Shown in pieces: positions 31,670 through 39,917 of a DNA stretch of 64,000 nucleotides. Below the pieces are notes generated by a model, which saw only the letters and a list, made by a program, of their open reading frames with translations, had not been told where the DNA came from and made no database searches. The stretch lies in the NCBI GenBank assembly GCA_002297815.1, contig DBKH01000067.1:31141-95140 (forward strand), read 5' to 3'. Position 1 is the first letter of the stretch. Each line of letters opens with the position of its first letter. The position numbers and the translations under genes were made by a program. The DNA comes from Bacteroidales bacterium UBA755. Its GTDB lineage: Bacteria; Bacteroidota; Bacteroidia; Bacteroidales; UBA932.

Positions 31670-33894
31670 CTTTTAGCGGCCTCCTCCTTAGCCTTGGACA
31701 CACCATCGTGGTTGTAGAATCTGTGCGCAGCCTCGACCTGACGCATCTCGCTGAACGATGACACACGCTTAAGATAACCAATAACACGGGTAAGATAGTC
31801 CAAATTGTGGCTTCCACACTTAGGGCAAACCTCAAGGGTGTCCTTGCTGATGTAGCCACAGTCATTGCAGACGGTGTTGCGGCAGTTGAATGTAAAGTAG
31901 TTGGTACCATAGTGCGCAGCCGTCTTGAGTAACTGACGATATTGATCTTTAGACAGGTGCTCAGCGACATTCATGTGAAGAGCCGAACCACCGTCAAGGT
32001 GTTTGACATATTCATTCCCATGGAGCTTAAACTTGTCGATCATCGAAAGGGAGTCGTCCTCCGGATTGTAGAAGTACGAACTGTACATGTTGTGCTTCGG
32101 TGAGACATAGAATCCGTCCTTCTGATCCCATTTGTAGTTCTTTCCGGAAAGATTCTCTCCTGGGACAAATTCCGTGTTGAACATCGTGTCGGAAGTCTTG
32201 TCTTTCTTGTTGGACCTGTTAATCGTCTCTAGGATAACATCTACGAACTCGTTGTACTCTGGGTTAGGGCTGATGGTCAGTCCAAGGAACTCAGCAGCGT
32301 CAGTCAAACCATTAACTCCAATTGTGAGATACTGCCTCTTCATGTCGATGAATCCTGCCTGATAGACATCCAGCATGTGAGCCGCGAGGAAGTCCTTAAT
32401 GATCTCATTGAAAGCCTTTTGGTACTTGTGAACTCTTTCCGTTTCCTCTGTCACGGCCGCTCGAATATATTCATAGAGCTGATTTTTGTCATAGTCAGCT
32501 CTTGTCAGCGCTTTGGAGCCATCCACTACAATTCCCTTCTTCTCAAGGAAATAGCGTCTTGTCGCCAGCTGGATGAGCCTGTTGAGATTAATGGTCATCA
32601 CTGATTTAGAACCGGTTGAGACGGAAGCCGTTCCCATTGAATATTGATGGGTGGTGTGATTGTGCGACTCATCGACCTTGTCCAATTCAGTGATAGAGTT
32701 CCTCAAGCGGCAGCAGCTCGCAAGACTGTCTGGACTGTCGGACAGGTAGCAGAAGAAACTGTGCCCCTTAGACCACATCTCAGCCGTGAAGTCAGCATAT
32801 TCCTTATCTACAAAATCATCTTTGCCATCGGTCAGAAGAGCCATCGTCTCAACAGGGAAAGTCAAGATATAACGATTCCTTTCCTCGTTGAACCAGTTCA
32901 TGAAATGCTTTTGAAGCCATGAAAGAGTCTCCCACTTAGGCTCGGTTCCGTCAGGGAAGCGAAAATCACCGAAGACGCCACGGAAATAGCTCTCATCGAA
33001 ATAGCTGATGTTCCAGAACACCGTCTGGTAGCCACGGTTGCCTGCTGGCATATTCATAGAATGAACGACTTGTTGGAAATAATTGTCAATGACCTTGACG
33101 AGGGTTCTCTTCTTGGCATTCATTTCCACAATATCCTCAAGATGATCAAGATAGTCATCACCATAGTCCTTGCGAATGAAATAGTCTAGGTACATCAAGA
33201 ACTCTGGAGTGGCAACCGCTCCCATGAATTGGGAGGAGATTGAATATACCAGATTGATGAACTCTCCGCAGAAAGACTTTAGATCCGTTGGAGCTACAGA
33301 AACACCACCAAGCTTAATCAAGCCATCCACAAGGAAAGGGTACATTGTGATTGCGACACAGTAAGGATAGCCTGGCGTTCCGCTCTCATCATGCTTGTAA
33401 AGGACATGGCTCTCAAGATCCTTAATGTACTGGCTCGCTAAAGAGCGTCCGTAAAGGGCCTTGATCTTGTCCTTCATGATGTAGCGATTCTGCTTGATGT
33501 TGTTCTCCTTGTAGAGTTCCTGGCCAAGGGTCACGATGTTTTTGCGGGTGACATTGGCGTTCGCATCGAACTTTGATCCGGTTGCAGCATTGGAGGCAGC
33601 GATGTAGTCACGGATGAAGTCACGCTTTTTACGAAGATCAAGGCCAGCATCGAACTTCTCAATGTACGCCACGGCCACCTTCTTGTTGATTGACATCAGA
33701 CTTTCTTCGACCTGGCGTCTGATCTCACGACTGGTAATCTTGTCGTAAATGTAGAGATTCTCCGCAATTGAGACGACCACAGCCTCAGGGCATTCCTCCC
33801 CTGCCGTCTTGTAAGCCTCACGTATGCCGTTCATCAGTTTGACCTTGTCGTACTCTTCATAGGAGCCGTTGGTCTTGCGTACAGTCACATCCAT
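31666..33894 (-). CDS. nrdD: Anaerobic (class III) ribonucleoside-triphosphate reductase
   Basis: Makes deoxyribonucleotides under anoxia by a glycyl radical. The 742-residue protein has an N-terminal ATP-cone (MDVTVRKTNGSYEEYDKVKL), a catalytic barrel, a C-terminal zinc site (CNDCGY ... CPKCG) and the glycyl-radical site RVIGYLKR near residue 709. It is coupled to nrdG. Its leader carries a strong inverted repeat just after the predicted transcription start (see 33945-33996). Confidence 0.97.
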   Translation of the reverse strand: MDVTVRKTNGSYEEYDKVKLMNGIREAYKTAGEECPEAVVVSIAENLYIYDKITSREIRRQVEESLMSINKKVAVAYIEKFDAGLDLRKKRDFIRDYIAASNAATGSKFDANANVTRKNIVTLGQELYKENNIKQNRYIMKDKIKALYGRSLASQYIKDLESHVLYKHDESGTPGYPYCVAITMYPFLVDGLIKLGGVSVAPTDLKSFCGEFINLVYSISSQFMGAVATPEFLMYLDYFIRKDYGDDYLDHLEDIVEMNAKKRTLVKVIDNYFQQVVHSMNMPAGNRGYQTVFWNISYFDESYFRGVFGDFRFPDGTEPKWETLSWLQKHFMNWFNEERNRYILTFPVETMALLTDGKDDFVDKEYADFTAEMWSKGHSFFCYLSDSPDSLASCCRLRNSITELDKVDESHNHTTHQYSMGTASVSTGSKSVMTINLNRLIQLATRRYFLEKKGIVVDGSKALTRADYDKNQLYEYIRAAVTEETERVHKYQKAFNEIIKDFLAAHMLDVYQAGFIDMKRQYLTIGVNGLTDAAEFLGLTISPNPEYNEFVDVILETINRSNKKDKTSDTMFNTEFVPGENLSGKNYKWDQKDGFYVSPKHNMYSSYFYNPEDDSLSMIDKFKLHGNEYVKHLDGGSALHMNVAEHLSKDQYRQLLKTAAHYGTNYFTFNCRNTVCNDCGYISKDTLEVCPKCGSHNLDYLTRVIGYLKRVSSFSEMRQVEAAHRFYNHDGVSKAKEEAAKR

Positions 33895-33944
33895 ATTCAG
33901 TAATTTTTATTTCTTAAGTATTGAGAAGCAGTTTTGTCGGCTAC

Positions 33945-33996
33945 AAAGTCGGTCCGAACCCTTAACTTGGGAGTCGGACCGACTTTCACAAAGATA
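33945..33996 (-). promoter_or_regulatory. nrdDG promoter and leader hairpin
   Basis: On the minus strand TATCTTTG (33996-33989) is a good -7 element. Directly after it come the arms of a perfect 13-bp inverted repeat: AAAGTCGGTCCGA at 33945-33957 and TCGGACCGACTTT at 33974-33986, 16 bases apart. The hairpin would begin at or near the first transcribed base. It could be an operator, a 5' stabiliser or an attenuator. Confidence 0.6.
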
Positions 33997-34084
33997 GCAG
34001 ATAATTCGGCCTTATTGGCAAAATAATCGCTAAAGTTATTAACAATTGCGTAACTTTGTTGTTAATTCGCTACGCAACAATTGG

Positions 34085-35419
34085 TTAGAGGAAGATGTAT
34101 TTTAGAATTACTAAAATTGACAAAACGTACATAAACCATCCAATCTTCTTGGCCCTACCTGTGCAAATGTTAAGGATGACATAAGAAACAAGGCCAAGGA
34201 GAATACCATTGGAGATTGAATATGTCATCGGCATAAGAATCATCGTCAGGAATGCAGGGATGGATTCAGAGAAATCATCTAGTGGAATGTCTTTGATTGG
34301 ACTGAGCATAAAGAGTCCCACGAAGACTAGAACAGGGCAAACAGCTGAGCCAGGGATAGCGGTGAACACTGGGGCGAAGAAGAGAGCCAAACCAAAGCAA
34401 GCAGCAACGGCAAATGCTGTAAGACCTGAACGGCCACCTTGTGCAACTCCGGAAGCACTTTCAACATAAGTAGTAACAGTGCTAGTTCCGAGGCACGCAC
34501 CGGCAACTGTTCCGATAGCGTCAGCCATGAAGGCCTGATTCATACGAACAGGCTTGCCGTCCTTGTCGGTCATGTTGGCCTTTGTGGTAACACCGACTAG
34601 CGTTCCAATCGTGTCGAACATGTCCACAAACAGGAATGTGAACACAACAACGAGCATGTCTAGGCTAAAAATCTGTGACATGTCGGTGTCGAACTGGCAG
34701 AAAATAGGTGCCATGGACGGAGGAGTGTCAACAAATCCTTGGAACTGGGTGATACCCATAGGAATGCCAATGACAGCGGTCGCGATGATGCCAATCAGAA
34801 GGGCTCCAGGAACATTGAATATCACGAGAGCACCGGTGATAACGAGTCCGATGACAGAAAGAAGTCCGGCACCGCTGGTGATGTCACCGAGATTCACGAG
34901 GGTAGCAGGATCATCAACCACGATTCCACCGCTCTTCAATCCGATGAGGGCAATGAACAGGCCGATACCAGCTCCAATCGCCTTTCTCAGTGACAGAGGC
35001 AGGGCGTTCACGATTGCCTCGCGAACACTCGTCAGTGTTAGAATTATGAATATTATACCTTCAATAAGGACAGCGGTCAGTGCGAATTGCCATGTGTAGC
35101 CCATTCCAAGGCAGACAGTGTAGCAAAAGAACGCGTTCAAACCCATACCTGGAGCAAGAGCGAACGGTAGTTTGGCATAAAATGCCATCACGAGTGTCGC
35201 GAGGATGGAAGCCACTGCCGTGGTGGTGAAAAGGGCGTTTTTGTCCATTCCGCAGTCAGCCAGTATCGAAGGGTTGACAGCGAGGATGTAGGACATAGCA
35301 AGGAAGGTTGTGATACCAGCGACGATCTCGGTGGATACCTTCATCTTGGACGGATCGAATCCGAACAGTTTGGTCAACCAGCTCTTAGGCTCGGCTGCCT
35401 GTGATTTTGTTTCTGCCAT
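34085..35419 (-). CDS. NCS2-family (AzgA-like) purine permease
   Basis: A 444-residue inner-membrane transporter with about twelve to fourteen helices. The AzgA/GhxP subgroup signatures are visible: FLAMSYILAVNPSILAD, LAPGMGLNAFF and VESASGVAQGGRSGLTA. This subgroup imports adenine, guanine or hypoxanthine with protons. A Tsx-like channel gene lies 29 bases upstream on the same strand and apt is divergent next to it, which supports a purine substrate. Confidence 0.92.
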   Translation of the reverse strand: MAETKSQAAEPKSWLTKLFGFDPSKMKVSTEIVAGITTFLAMSYILAVNPSILADCGMDKNALFTTTAVASILATLVMAFYAKLPFALAPGMGLNAFFCYTVCLGMGYTWQFALTAVLIEGIIFIILTLTSVREAIVNALPLSLRKAIGAGIGLFIALIGLKSGGIVVDDPATLVNLGDITSGAGLLSVIGLVITGALVIFNVPGALLIGIIATAVIGIPMGITQFQGFVDTPPSMAPIFCQFDTDMSQIFSLDMLVVVFTFLFVDMFDTIGTLVGVTTKANMTDKDGKPVRMNQAFMADAIGTVAGACLGTSTVTTYVESASGVAQGGRSGLTAFAVAACFGLALFFAPVFTAIPGSAVCPVLVFVGLFMLSPIKDIPLDDFSESIPAFLTMILMPMTYSISNGILLGLVSYVILNICTGRAKKIGWFMYVLSILVILKYIFL

Positions 35420-35448
35420 TGTCTTTGATTGTTAAGTGTCGTTGAATG

Positions 35449-36249
35449 CTAGAAAACCCACTTGGTACCAAGGCAAGGACGTACGAAGAAACCCTTTCCT
35501 GTTCCAAAATTATAAGAGAGCTCAATCTCTGTGCCGACATTGAGGTTGTCAACTCCGAAGTGCTGGCCGATGTTGTACCAGAGCTGAGGCTCTGAGAGGA
35601 ACACGAAATGAGCGGTCTCTACTTTTGTCCAATCACGGTAGCCTTTTGACTTGTCGCTTACGTAAGGGCAAACGCTGTGATCTTCCCACCAGAAATCAGC
35701 GAAACCAGAGAAGCGGAGGCCTTTCACACCGAACAAATCCTGCATGCCCCAGACAGCAGTGAACTGGAGTGGGACTTCGCTCTTCATCTTGCTGCCGTCA
35801 AGGTTCTTACCATCATTGTAGTTGATTGTCTTGTAGAGAGCCTTGAGGTTCAAGGTGTTCTTAAAATCATTACTGTGAAGGAACCAGTCAACTCCGAAAA
35901 GGAAAGCATTGTTGATGGTGTAGCCATTGTAAGCACCACCGTTGTACTCAACATGGAAGCTGAATGGAGCGAGTTTTGTGTTCTGCCAGAAATTCAAGCA
36001 GCGAGCAATCTCGAAATAGGTCCCGCTTGGCGCATAGACCTTGTCGTTGTCGTTCTTCGAGTTGTAGTCGTAGTCCACGAAGAAGAAAGTGTTACCCCAC
36101 TTGTCTCCGTAGAAACCCTCAAGGGTGGTAGTCACATGACCGCGGTCACTACCGAAATCGTAGAAAGTCTGGAAGTTGGTCTGAGCCTTTGCTCCTAGAG
36201 TAAAGGCAAGCGCTGCGACAGCAACGGTGATGATAGATTTGTTTGACAT
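35449..36249 (-). CDS. DUF5020 / Tsx-like outer-membrane channel
   Basis: A 266-residue exported protein. The signal peptide (IITVAVAALAFTLGAKAQ) is followed by alternating aromatic beta strands (GNTFFFVDYDYNSKNDN, YFEIARCLNFW) and it ends in LGTKWVF with a terminal Phe, as expected for an outer-membrane barrel. It resembles DUF5020, which is related to nucleoside-specific Tsx channels. Location next to an NCS2 purine permease and apt suggests it admits nucleosides or nucleobases. Substrate inferred. Confidence 0.8.
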   Translation of the reverse strand: MSNKSIITVAVAALAFTLGAKAQTNFQTFYDFGSDRGHVTTTLEGFYGDKWGNTFFFVDYDYNSKNDNDKVYAPSGTYFEIARCLNFWQNTKLAPFSFHVEYNGGAYNGYTINNAFLFGVDWFLHSNDFKNTLNLKALYKTINYNDGKNLDGSKMKSEVPLQFTAVWGMQDLFGVKGLRFSGFADFWWEDHSVCPYVSDKSKGYRDWTKVETAHFVFLSEPQLWYNIGQHFGVDNLNVGTEIELSYNFGTGKGFFVRPCLGTKWVF

Positions 36250-36301
36250 AAATATTAAGGAATTTGACTTGTTCCTTGATGATTTTTAAAGTACAAAATT
36301 A

Positions 36302-36332
36302 GTTGAAATGTCGGATAAAGTCTATACCTTTG
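36302..36332 (+). promoter_or_regulatory. Promoter of apt
   Basis: TACCTTTG at 36325-36332 fits the -7 consensus, with GTTG at 36302-36305 near the -33 position. The ATG is 33 bases downstream. The region also serves the divergent Tsx-like gene. Confidence 0.6.
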
Positions 36333-36364
36333 CCAAAGTATAATCAACAAAGTTATCAACAGCC

Positions 36365-36931
36365 ATGTTTGAAGAGACACTGAAATTCTATCAGAATTTT
36401 CCCAAGGAAGGGATCAATTTCGTTGACATAATGCCGTTCATGCAGGACAAGGAGGTCTTTACCAAGTTGATAGGTGAAATCGGGAAGCACGTGACGGCTC
36501 CGACCGTGGCGGCTCCTGAAGCCCGTGCGTTTCTGTTTTGCGCCCCACTCCTAACTTCCAACTGCGGTGTGACGAATGTCGTTCCGTTCCGCAAGAAAGG
36601 CAAATTGCCTCATTCAGGTGACGACCTGCAGAGCATCGAGATCATGAAGGAATATGGTCCAGACAACCTCTACTTCCGCAAATCTGACATAGCGGCGGGT
36701 AAGGCAGAAGATGGAATATTCAATGTCGCCATCATAGATGATGTCCTTGCGACAGGAGGCACTGCCGAAGGAATCGCGAAGGCGCTTGACGCTCTTAAGA
36801 TTAACGTTGATGGCAAAGAGTATGGCGTGAAAGTCTCAGAGTTCATATTCCTCGCCGAGCTTGACGGGCTCTATGGACGTAACCGACTTGAGAAGATTGC
36901 ACCAGTATATTCAATCGCACACATCAAATAG
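36365..36931 (+). CDS. apt: Adenine phosphoribosyltransferase
   Basis: A 188-residue type-I phosphoribosyltransferase that converts adenine and PRPP to AMP. The PRPP loop is VAIIDDVLATGGTAEGIAKA (about residues 120-139), with FPKEGINFVDIMPFM at the start (the usual form is FPxPGIxFxDxTP) and VPFRKKGKLP in the middle, as in APRT. It ends one base from the convergent dehydrogenase stop. Confidence 0.92.
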   Translation: MFEETLKFYQNFPKEGINFVDIMPFMQDKEVFTKLIGEIGKHVTAPTVAAPEARAFLFCAPLLTSNCGVTNVVPFRKKGKLPHSGDDLQSIEIMKEYGPDNLYFRKSDIAAGKAEDGIFNVAIIDDVLATGGTAEGIAKALDALKINVDGKEYGVKVSEFIFLAELDGLYGRNRLEKIAPVYSIAHIK

Positions 36932-36932
36932 T

Positions 36933-37859
36933 TTAAAAACCTTTCGCGATATTATCAGCGATGGACTGGATGAGACGCTCACGGGCTTCTATGCTGGCCC
37001 AGGCGATGTGTGGAGTCAGGCTGAGACGTTCGGGGTGTCTGGTGTGAAGAAGCGGGTGATCAGCAGGAATCGGTTCGATAGAATAGACATCCAAGCCTGC
37101 TCCACCGATGACACCCTCATCTATGACTTTGGCTAGTGCATCCTCCACAACGATTCCTCCACGCCCCATATTCACGATGATGGCTTGCGGTTTCATCATC
37201 CTTAGCTCCCTCTCTCCGACAAGACCAGCAGTGCGCTCATTATAAGGAGCATGAACGGAAATCACATCCGACTCTCGCATAAGGCTTTCAAGAGGTACGG
37301 AAGGATAATCTGTGTTGTGGCTCGTGCCGGAAGTAGAATAGTAGATGACCCTCATACCGAAAGCAGTTCCAATCTTCGCCACCTTGGTACCTATGGCCCC
37401 CAAACCTATGACGCCCAATGTCTTGCCGGCCATTTCAATAAATGGTCTAGAATAATCAGTGAACAACCCGCTGCGGGAATACGCCCCAGACTTGACGACA
37501 TCGTCGAAATAGGCTCCATTGCCCAGAAGGTTAAGAATATGCATGAATGTTTCCTGCACAACAGAGTCTGTGGAATAGCCCGCAACATTCCGGACCAAAA
37601 CCCCATGCCGCGAACAAGAATCGACATCAATGTTGTTTATTCCTGTACCAGCCTCACACACTAGTCGAAGTTTTGGCGCAGCTTCCAACAGCTGGTCATT
37701 CACCTTTATCTTATTAACAATCAAGACTTCACAATCCCCCACCCGCTGAATGGACTCTTCAGGTGTTGAATTCGGCCACGCAGTCAGCTCGCCTTGCCTT
37801 TCAATCGGTGCCAACGATGACGTTCCCATCGTTCCAGCATCCAAGAACACAATCTTCAT
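36933..37859 (-). CDS. D-2-hydroxyacid dehydrogenase
   Basis: A 308-residue NAD-dependent dehydrogenase of the hydroxypyruvate-reductase/phosphoglycerate-dehydrogenase class. The Rossmann loop is GVIGLGAIGTKVAKIG (about residues 147-162), the catalytic Arg region CEAGTGINNID, the Glu region in VYSIEPIP and the His in LTPHIAWAS. The ATG at 37859 gives a normal N-terminus (MKIVFLDAGTMG). The open frame extends upstream to 38090 but would overlap tRNA-Leu, so that start is rejected. Substrate not determinable. Confidence 0.92.
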   Translation of the reverse strand: MKIVFLDAGTMGTSSLAPIERQGELTAWPNSTPEESIQRVGDCEVLIVNKIKVNDQLLEAAPKLRLVCEAGTGINNIDVDSCSRHGVLVRNVAGYSTDSVVQETFMHILNLLGNGAYFDDVVKSGAYSRSGLFTDYSRPFIEMAGKTLGVIGLGAIGTKVAKIGTAFGMRVIYYSTSGTSHNTDYPSVPLESLMRESDVISVHAPYNERTAGLVGERELRMMKPQAIIVNMGRGGIVVEDALAKVIDEGVIGGAGLDVYSIEPIPADHPLLHTRHPERLSLTPHIAWASIEARERLIQSIADNIAKGF

Positions 37860-37927
37860 CTCTCGAATTTTTCCGCTAATATAGTGTATTTTCGCGAATC
37901 TATAATATGTCCATGAAAGCCCTCCTT

Positions 37928-37990
37928 CCCCGGACAAATCAACCCTATCATGAACTTTGTCCGTGGGAAACCGCAGTTGCCCGGACAAAC
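37928..37990. repeat. Three alternating CGGACAAA half-hairpins
   Basis: CGGACAAA at 37931-37938, its complement TTTGTCCG at 37956-37963, and CGGACAAA again at 37982-37989. The middle copy can pair with either neighbour, so two mutually exclusive stems are possible. The same 8-base stem forms the tRNA-Asn terminator at 20755-20786. The stretch lies between tRNA-Leu and the dehydrogenase start. Confidence 0.6.
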
Positions 37991-38006
37991 TGATTGGGAC
38001 AAGGAT

Positions 38007-38046
38007 TGAAAATCGAACGAGGGCAACCTGAAGGTCGTCCTCGTTC
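38007..38046 (-). terminator. Terminator after tRNA-Leu
   Basis: On the minus strand GAACGAGG and CCTCGTTC form an 8-bp stem with further pairing inside (GACCT/AGGTT), followed by GATTTTC. It begins four bases after the tRNA. Confidence 0.7.
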
Positions 38047-38049
38047 TCG

Positions 38050-38132
38050 TGCGCGGGATGAGAGTCGAACTCACACGTCGCAATTGACACTAGCTCCTGA
38101 AACTAGCGCGTCTACCATTTCGCCACCCGCGC
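38050..38132 (-). tRNA. tRNA-Leu (anticodon CAG)
   Basis: An 83-base class II tRNA with a long variable arm. Acceptor GCGCGGG pairs with CCCGCGC, discriminator A. Anticodon stem CTAGT/GCTAG encloses TTCAGGA, giving CAG. The T-arm is GTGAG-TTCGACT-CTCAT with the standard loop. Confidence 0.95.
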
Positions 38133-38204
38133 TTGAAGTGGATTGCAAAGATACGTATAATTTACGAATATGCAAACAAATTCAAGTTCGGGTGCCTAAG
38201 AAAA

Positions 38205-39773
38205 CTATTTCTTGTACTTGTCGAACACCTTGTTGATCAATGCGGACTTTCCTGAAGTTGTCGTGATCAGAGCATCGCGGAACGTCTTTGTGTCAATCGT
38301 GTAAGGGCTCAATGCCGCACAGATGTCAGACCTGCGTACCCCACCTGCCTCCAGTTCTTTGAGGATTTGAGGTTTAAACCAATAATTATGACCATCGCTT
38401 GAATTTCCTCCATAGCGCTCCTTGTAAATTGCGTTCTCAATGTAGTAGGCCCACATCTCTCCAACCTCGCAGTAACCAGCGTAATTGCCGCTTCCCGTAC
38501 CGTAGCACTCTCCGGTACCGATGAAAGAAGTAAGAATGTAGGTGGCGTAGTACTTCCAATAACCTGTACCGGCCTTTGCGAAATGGGTGGCATGCGCCAT
38601 CTCATGAATTGTACTCATGTAAAGCTCAGCGTAGTTTCCGTTTTTTCCTTTTGAGCCAATGGTGATGTCTGGTGAGAAAATTCTGACAATGGAAGCATAC
38701 ACGCCCAAGTACTTACTGACTAACTTATTATCCAAGAACGCGCCATGATGAATCATCAATGTACTTGATGGTTTAAGGATGTCCAAAATCCAAAATCGGA
38801 TATTATTAGCAGGCTTCGTCACACCGGTCTTTTCACATTTCATGTAATAGTCATAAGCAGCATTGTTGACCACACATCTGCGGAATAGAGTAGCGTCAGA
38901 CTTGCTGTCTATCTTCACATTGACTCCGTCATTGGAGCCCTTGCCGATGGACGATGTGGATGCTTGTACCAGAATTTTGTTCAAGCCGATGGTGAAACCA
39001 ATCTTATTCTTGAAGCGGATTTTGTAATGAGGTCTGGCCGAGAACTTCATTGAGAACTGATACTTTCCATCCTTATCTGTGTAGGTGGATGAGATTCTGA
39101 CGAAAACATTAGCCAACACTTTCACACATGACACACCGACAGTCTTTCGGAGTTTGTCATCGACAATCGTGATGCGCCCAGACGGTTTAACGCGCCCTCT
39201 TGTCTGAGGTTCCAGCATGTCCGAGTTACCTGTGATCTCGAACGCTTTCCTCTCCACGGAATCCCAATCCACATCCTCAAAGCCTTTAGTCACAACGTTT
39301 TCATCTGGGATAAAACACTCATCCATAATCTCATAGGCAATGCCACTTGGGAACACAAAGTCCGAGGGGACTACAGCATACTGCCAAGTGATTTCTCCTT
39401 GAGGGACAGACGGATCGTGGTAGTAGTCGCCAGTCTTTAGAATCTCACGGTCCAAAGGATAGTCAAACAGATCCAAACCAAGATCAGAAAGCATAGCCAA
39501 ATCATCTGCATCTTCTGGCAGAAAACGAACGTAAAGATCTGAAACTGGGACATCTACTAATGCTCTCGTCGGGAACAAAGCAGTCATTGCCTTCCTTACA
39601 TTGGCCACTGAGTATGGGTTCTCCAGTTTCCGGCCAAGTTCAATCTTCTCATGAGAAACTATCTCTGATTTTTCCTTTGTGCTGACAGGATCAATCTCCA
39701 CCGGAGATCCACCCTCTTTACTGCAGGACACCAGCACCAGAGCCGGCAGCATCATTTTAAAGAACCATTTCAT
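38205..39773 (-). CDS. HExxH-motif lipoprotein, putative zinc metalloprotease
   Basis: A 522-residue predicted lipoprotein of unrecognised family. The signal peptide ends in the lipobox LVSC. Residues about 190-260 look like a carboxypeptidase-regulatory-like beta domain (GRITIVDDKLRKTVGVSCV, TDKDGKYQFSMKFSA). A zinc-protease signature, TIHEMAHATHF, is near residue 387, and a later acidic residue in YCEVGEMWAYYIEN could be the third metal ligand, as in gluzincins. It has its own -7 element (39806-39799 minus). Proteolytic function is inferred from the motif only. Confidence 0.7.
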   Translation of the reverse strand: MKWFFKMMLPALVLVSCSKEGGSPVEIDPVSTKEKSEIVSHEKIELGRKLENPYSVANVRKAMTALFPTRALVDVPVSDLYVRFLPEDADDLAMLSDLGLDLFDYPLDREILKTGDYYHDPSVPQGEITWQYAVVPSDFVFPSGIAYEIMDECFIPDENVVTKGFEDVDWDSVERKAFEITGNSDMLEPQTRGRVKPSGRITIVDDKLRKTVGVSCVKVLANVFVRISSTYTDKDGKYQFSMKFSARPHYKIRFKNKIGFTIGLNKILVQASTSSIGKGSNDGVNVKIDSKSDATLFRRCVVNNAAYDYYMKCEKTGVTKPANNIRFWILDILKPSSTLMIHHGAFLDNKLVSKYLGVYASIVRIFSPDITIGSKGKNGNYAELYMSTIHEMAHATHFAKAGTGYWKYYATYILTSFIGTGECYGTGSGNYAGYCEVGEMWAYYIENAIYKERYGGNSSDGHNYWFKPQILKELEAGGVRRSDICAALSPYTIDTKTFRDALITTTSGKSALINKVFDKYKK

Positions 39774-39863
39774 CGTTTAGTTGGTTTTAGTTACAGTGCA
39801 AAGGTATGGGCATCTAGCCGTGGATTGAAATATTCAACGGATAAGTGTGGAATCGGCCATCTC

Positions 39864-39895
39864 TTTGCTATTTGGTGATGATTTCCTTATCTTTG
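39864..39895 (+). promoter_or_regulatory. Promoter of the phytase-like gene
   Basis: TTTG at 39864-39867, a 20-base spacer and TATCTTTG at 39888-39895, with the ATG 22 bases downstream. Confidence 0.7.
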
Positions 39896-39917
39896 TTCGC
39901 AAAAAAAGAGACAAAAC

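Noticed and set aside
34030..34084. Imperfect hairpin with TTGCGTA/TACGCAA after the NCS2 permease
   Set aside because: The stem is interrupted and no T-run follows, so it is not called as a terminator.
34554..35099. 181-codon plus-strand frame opposite the NCS2 permease
   Set aside because: Antisense shadow of a well-supported membrane protein, with composition typical of reversed hydrophobic codons.
36933..38090. Upstream extension of the hydroxyacid dehydrogenase to 38090
   Set aside because: The extra 77 residues overlap tRNA-Leu and its terminator and lack family similarity; the ATG at 37859 gives the normal N-terminus.
37994..38236. Plus-strand frame containing RDESRTHTSQLTLAPE
   Set aside because: This is the antisense translation of tRNA-Leu and its flanks, not a gene.
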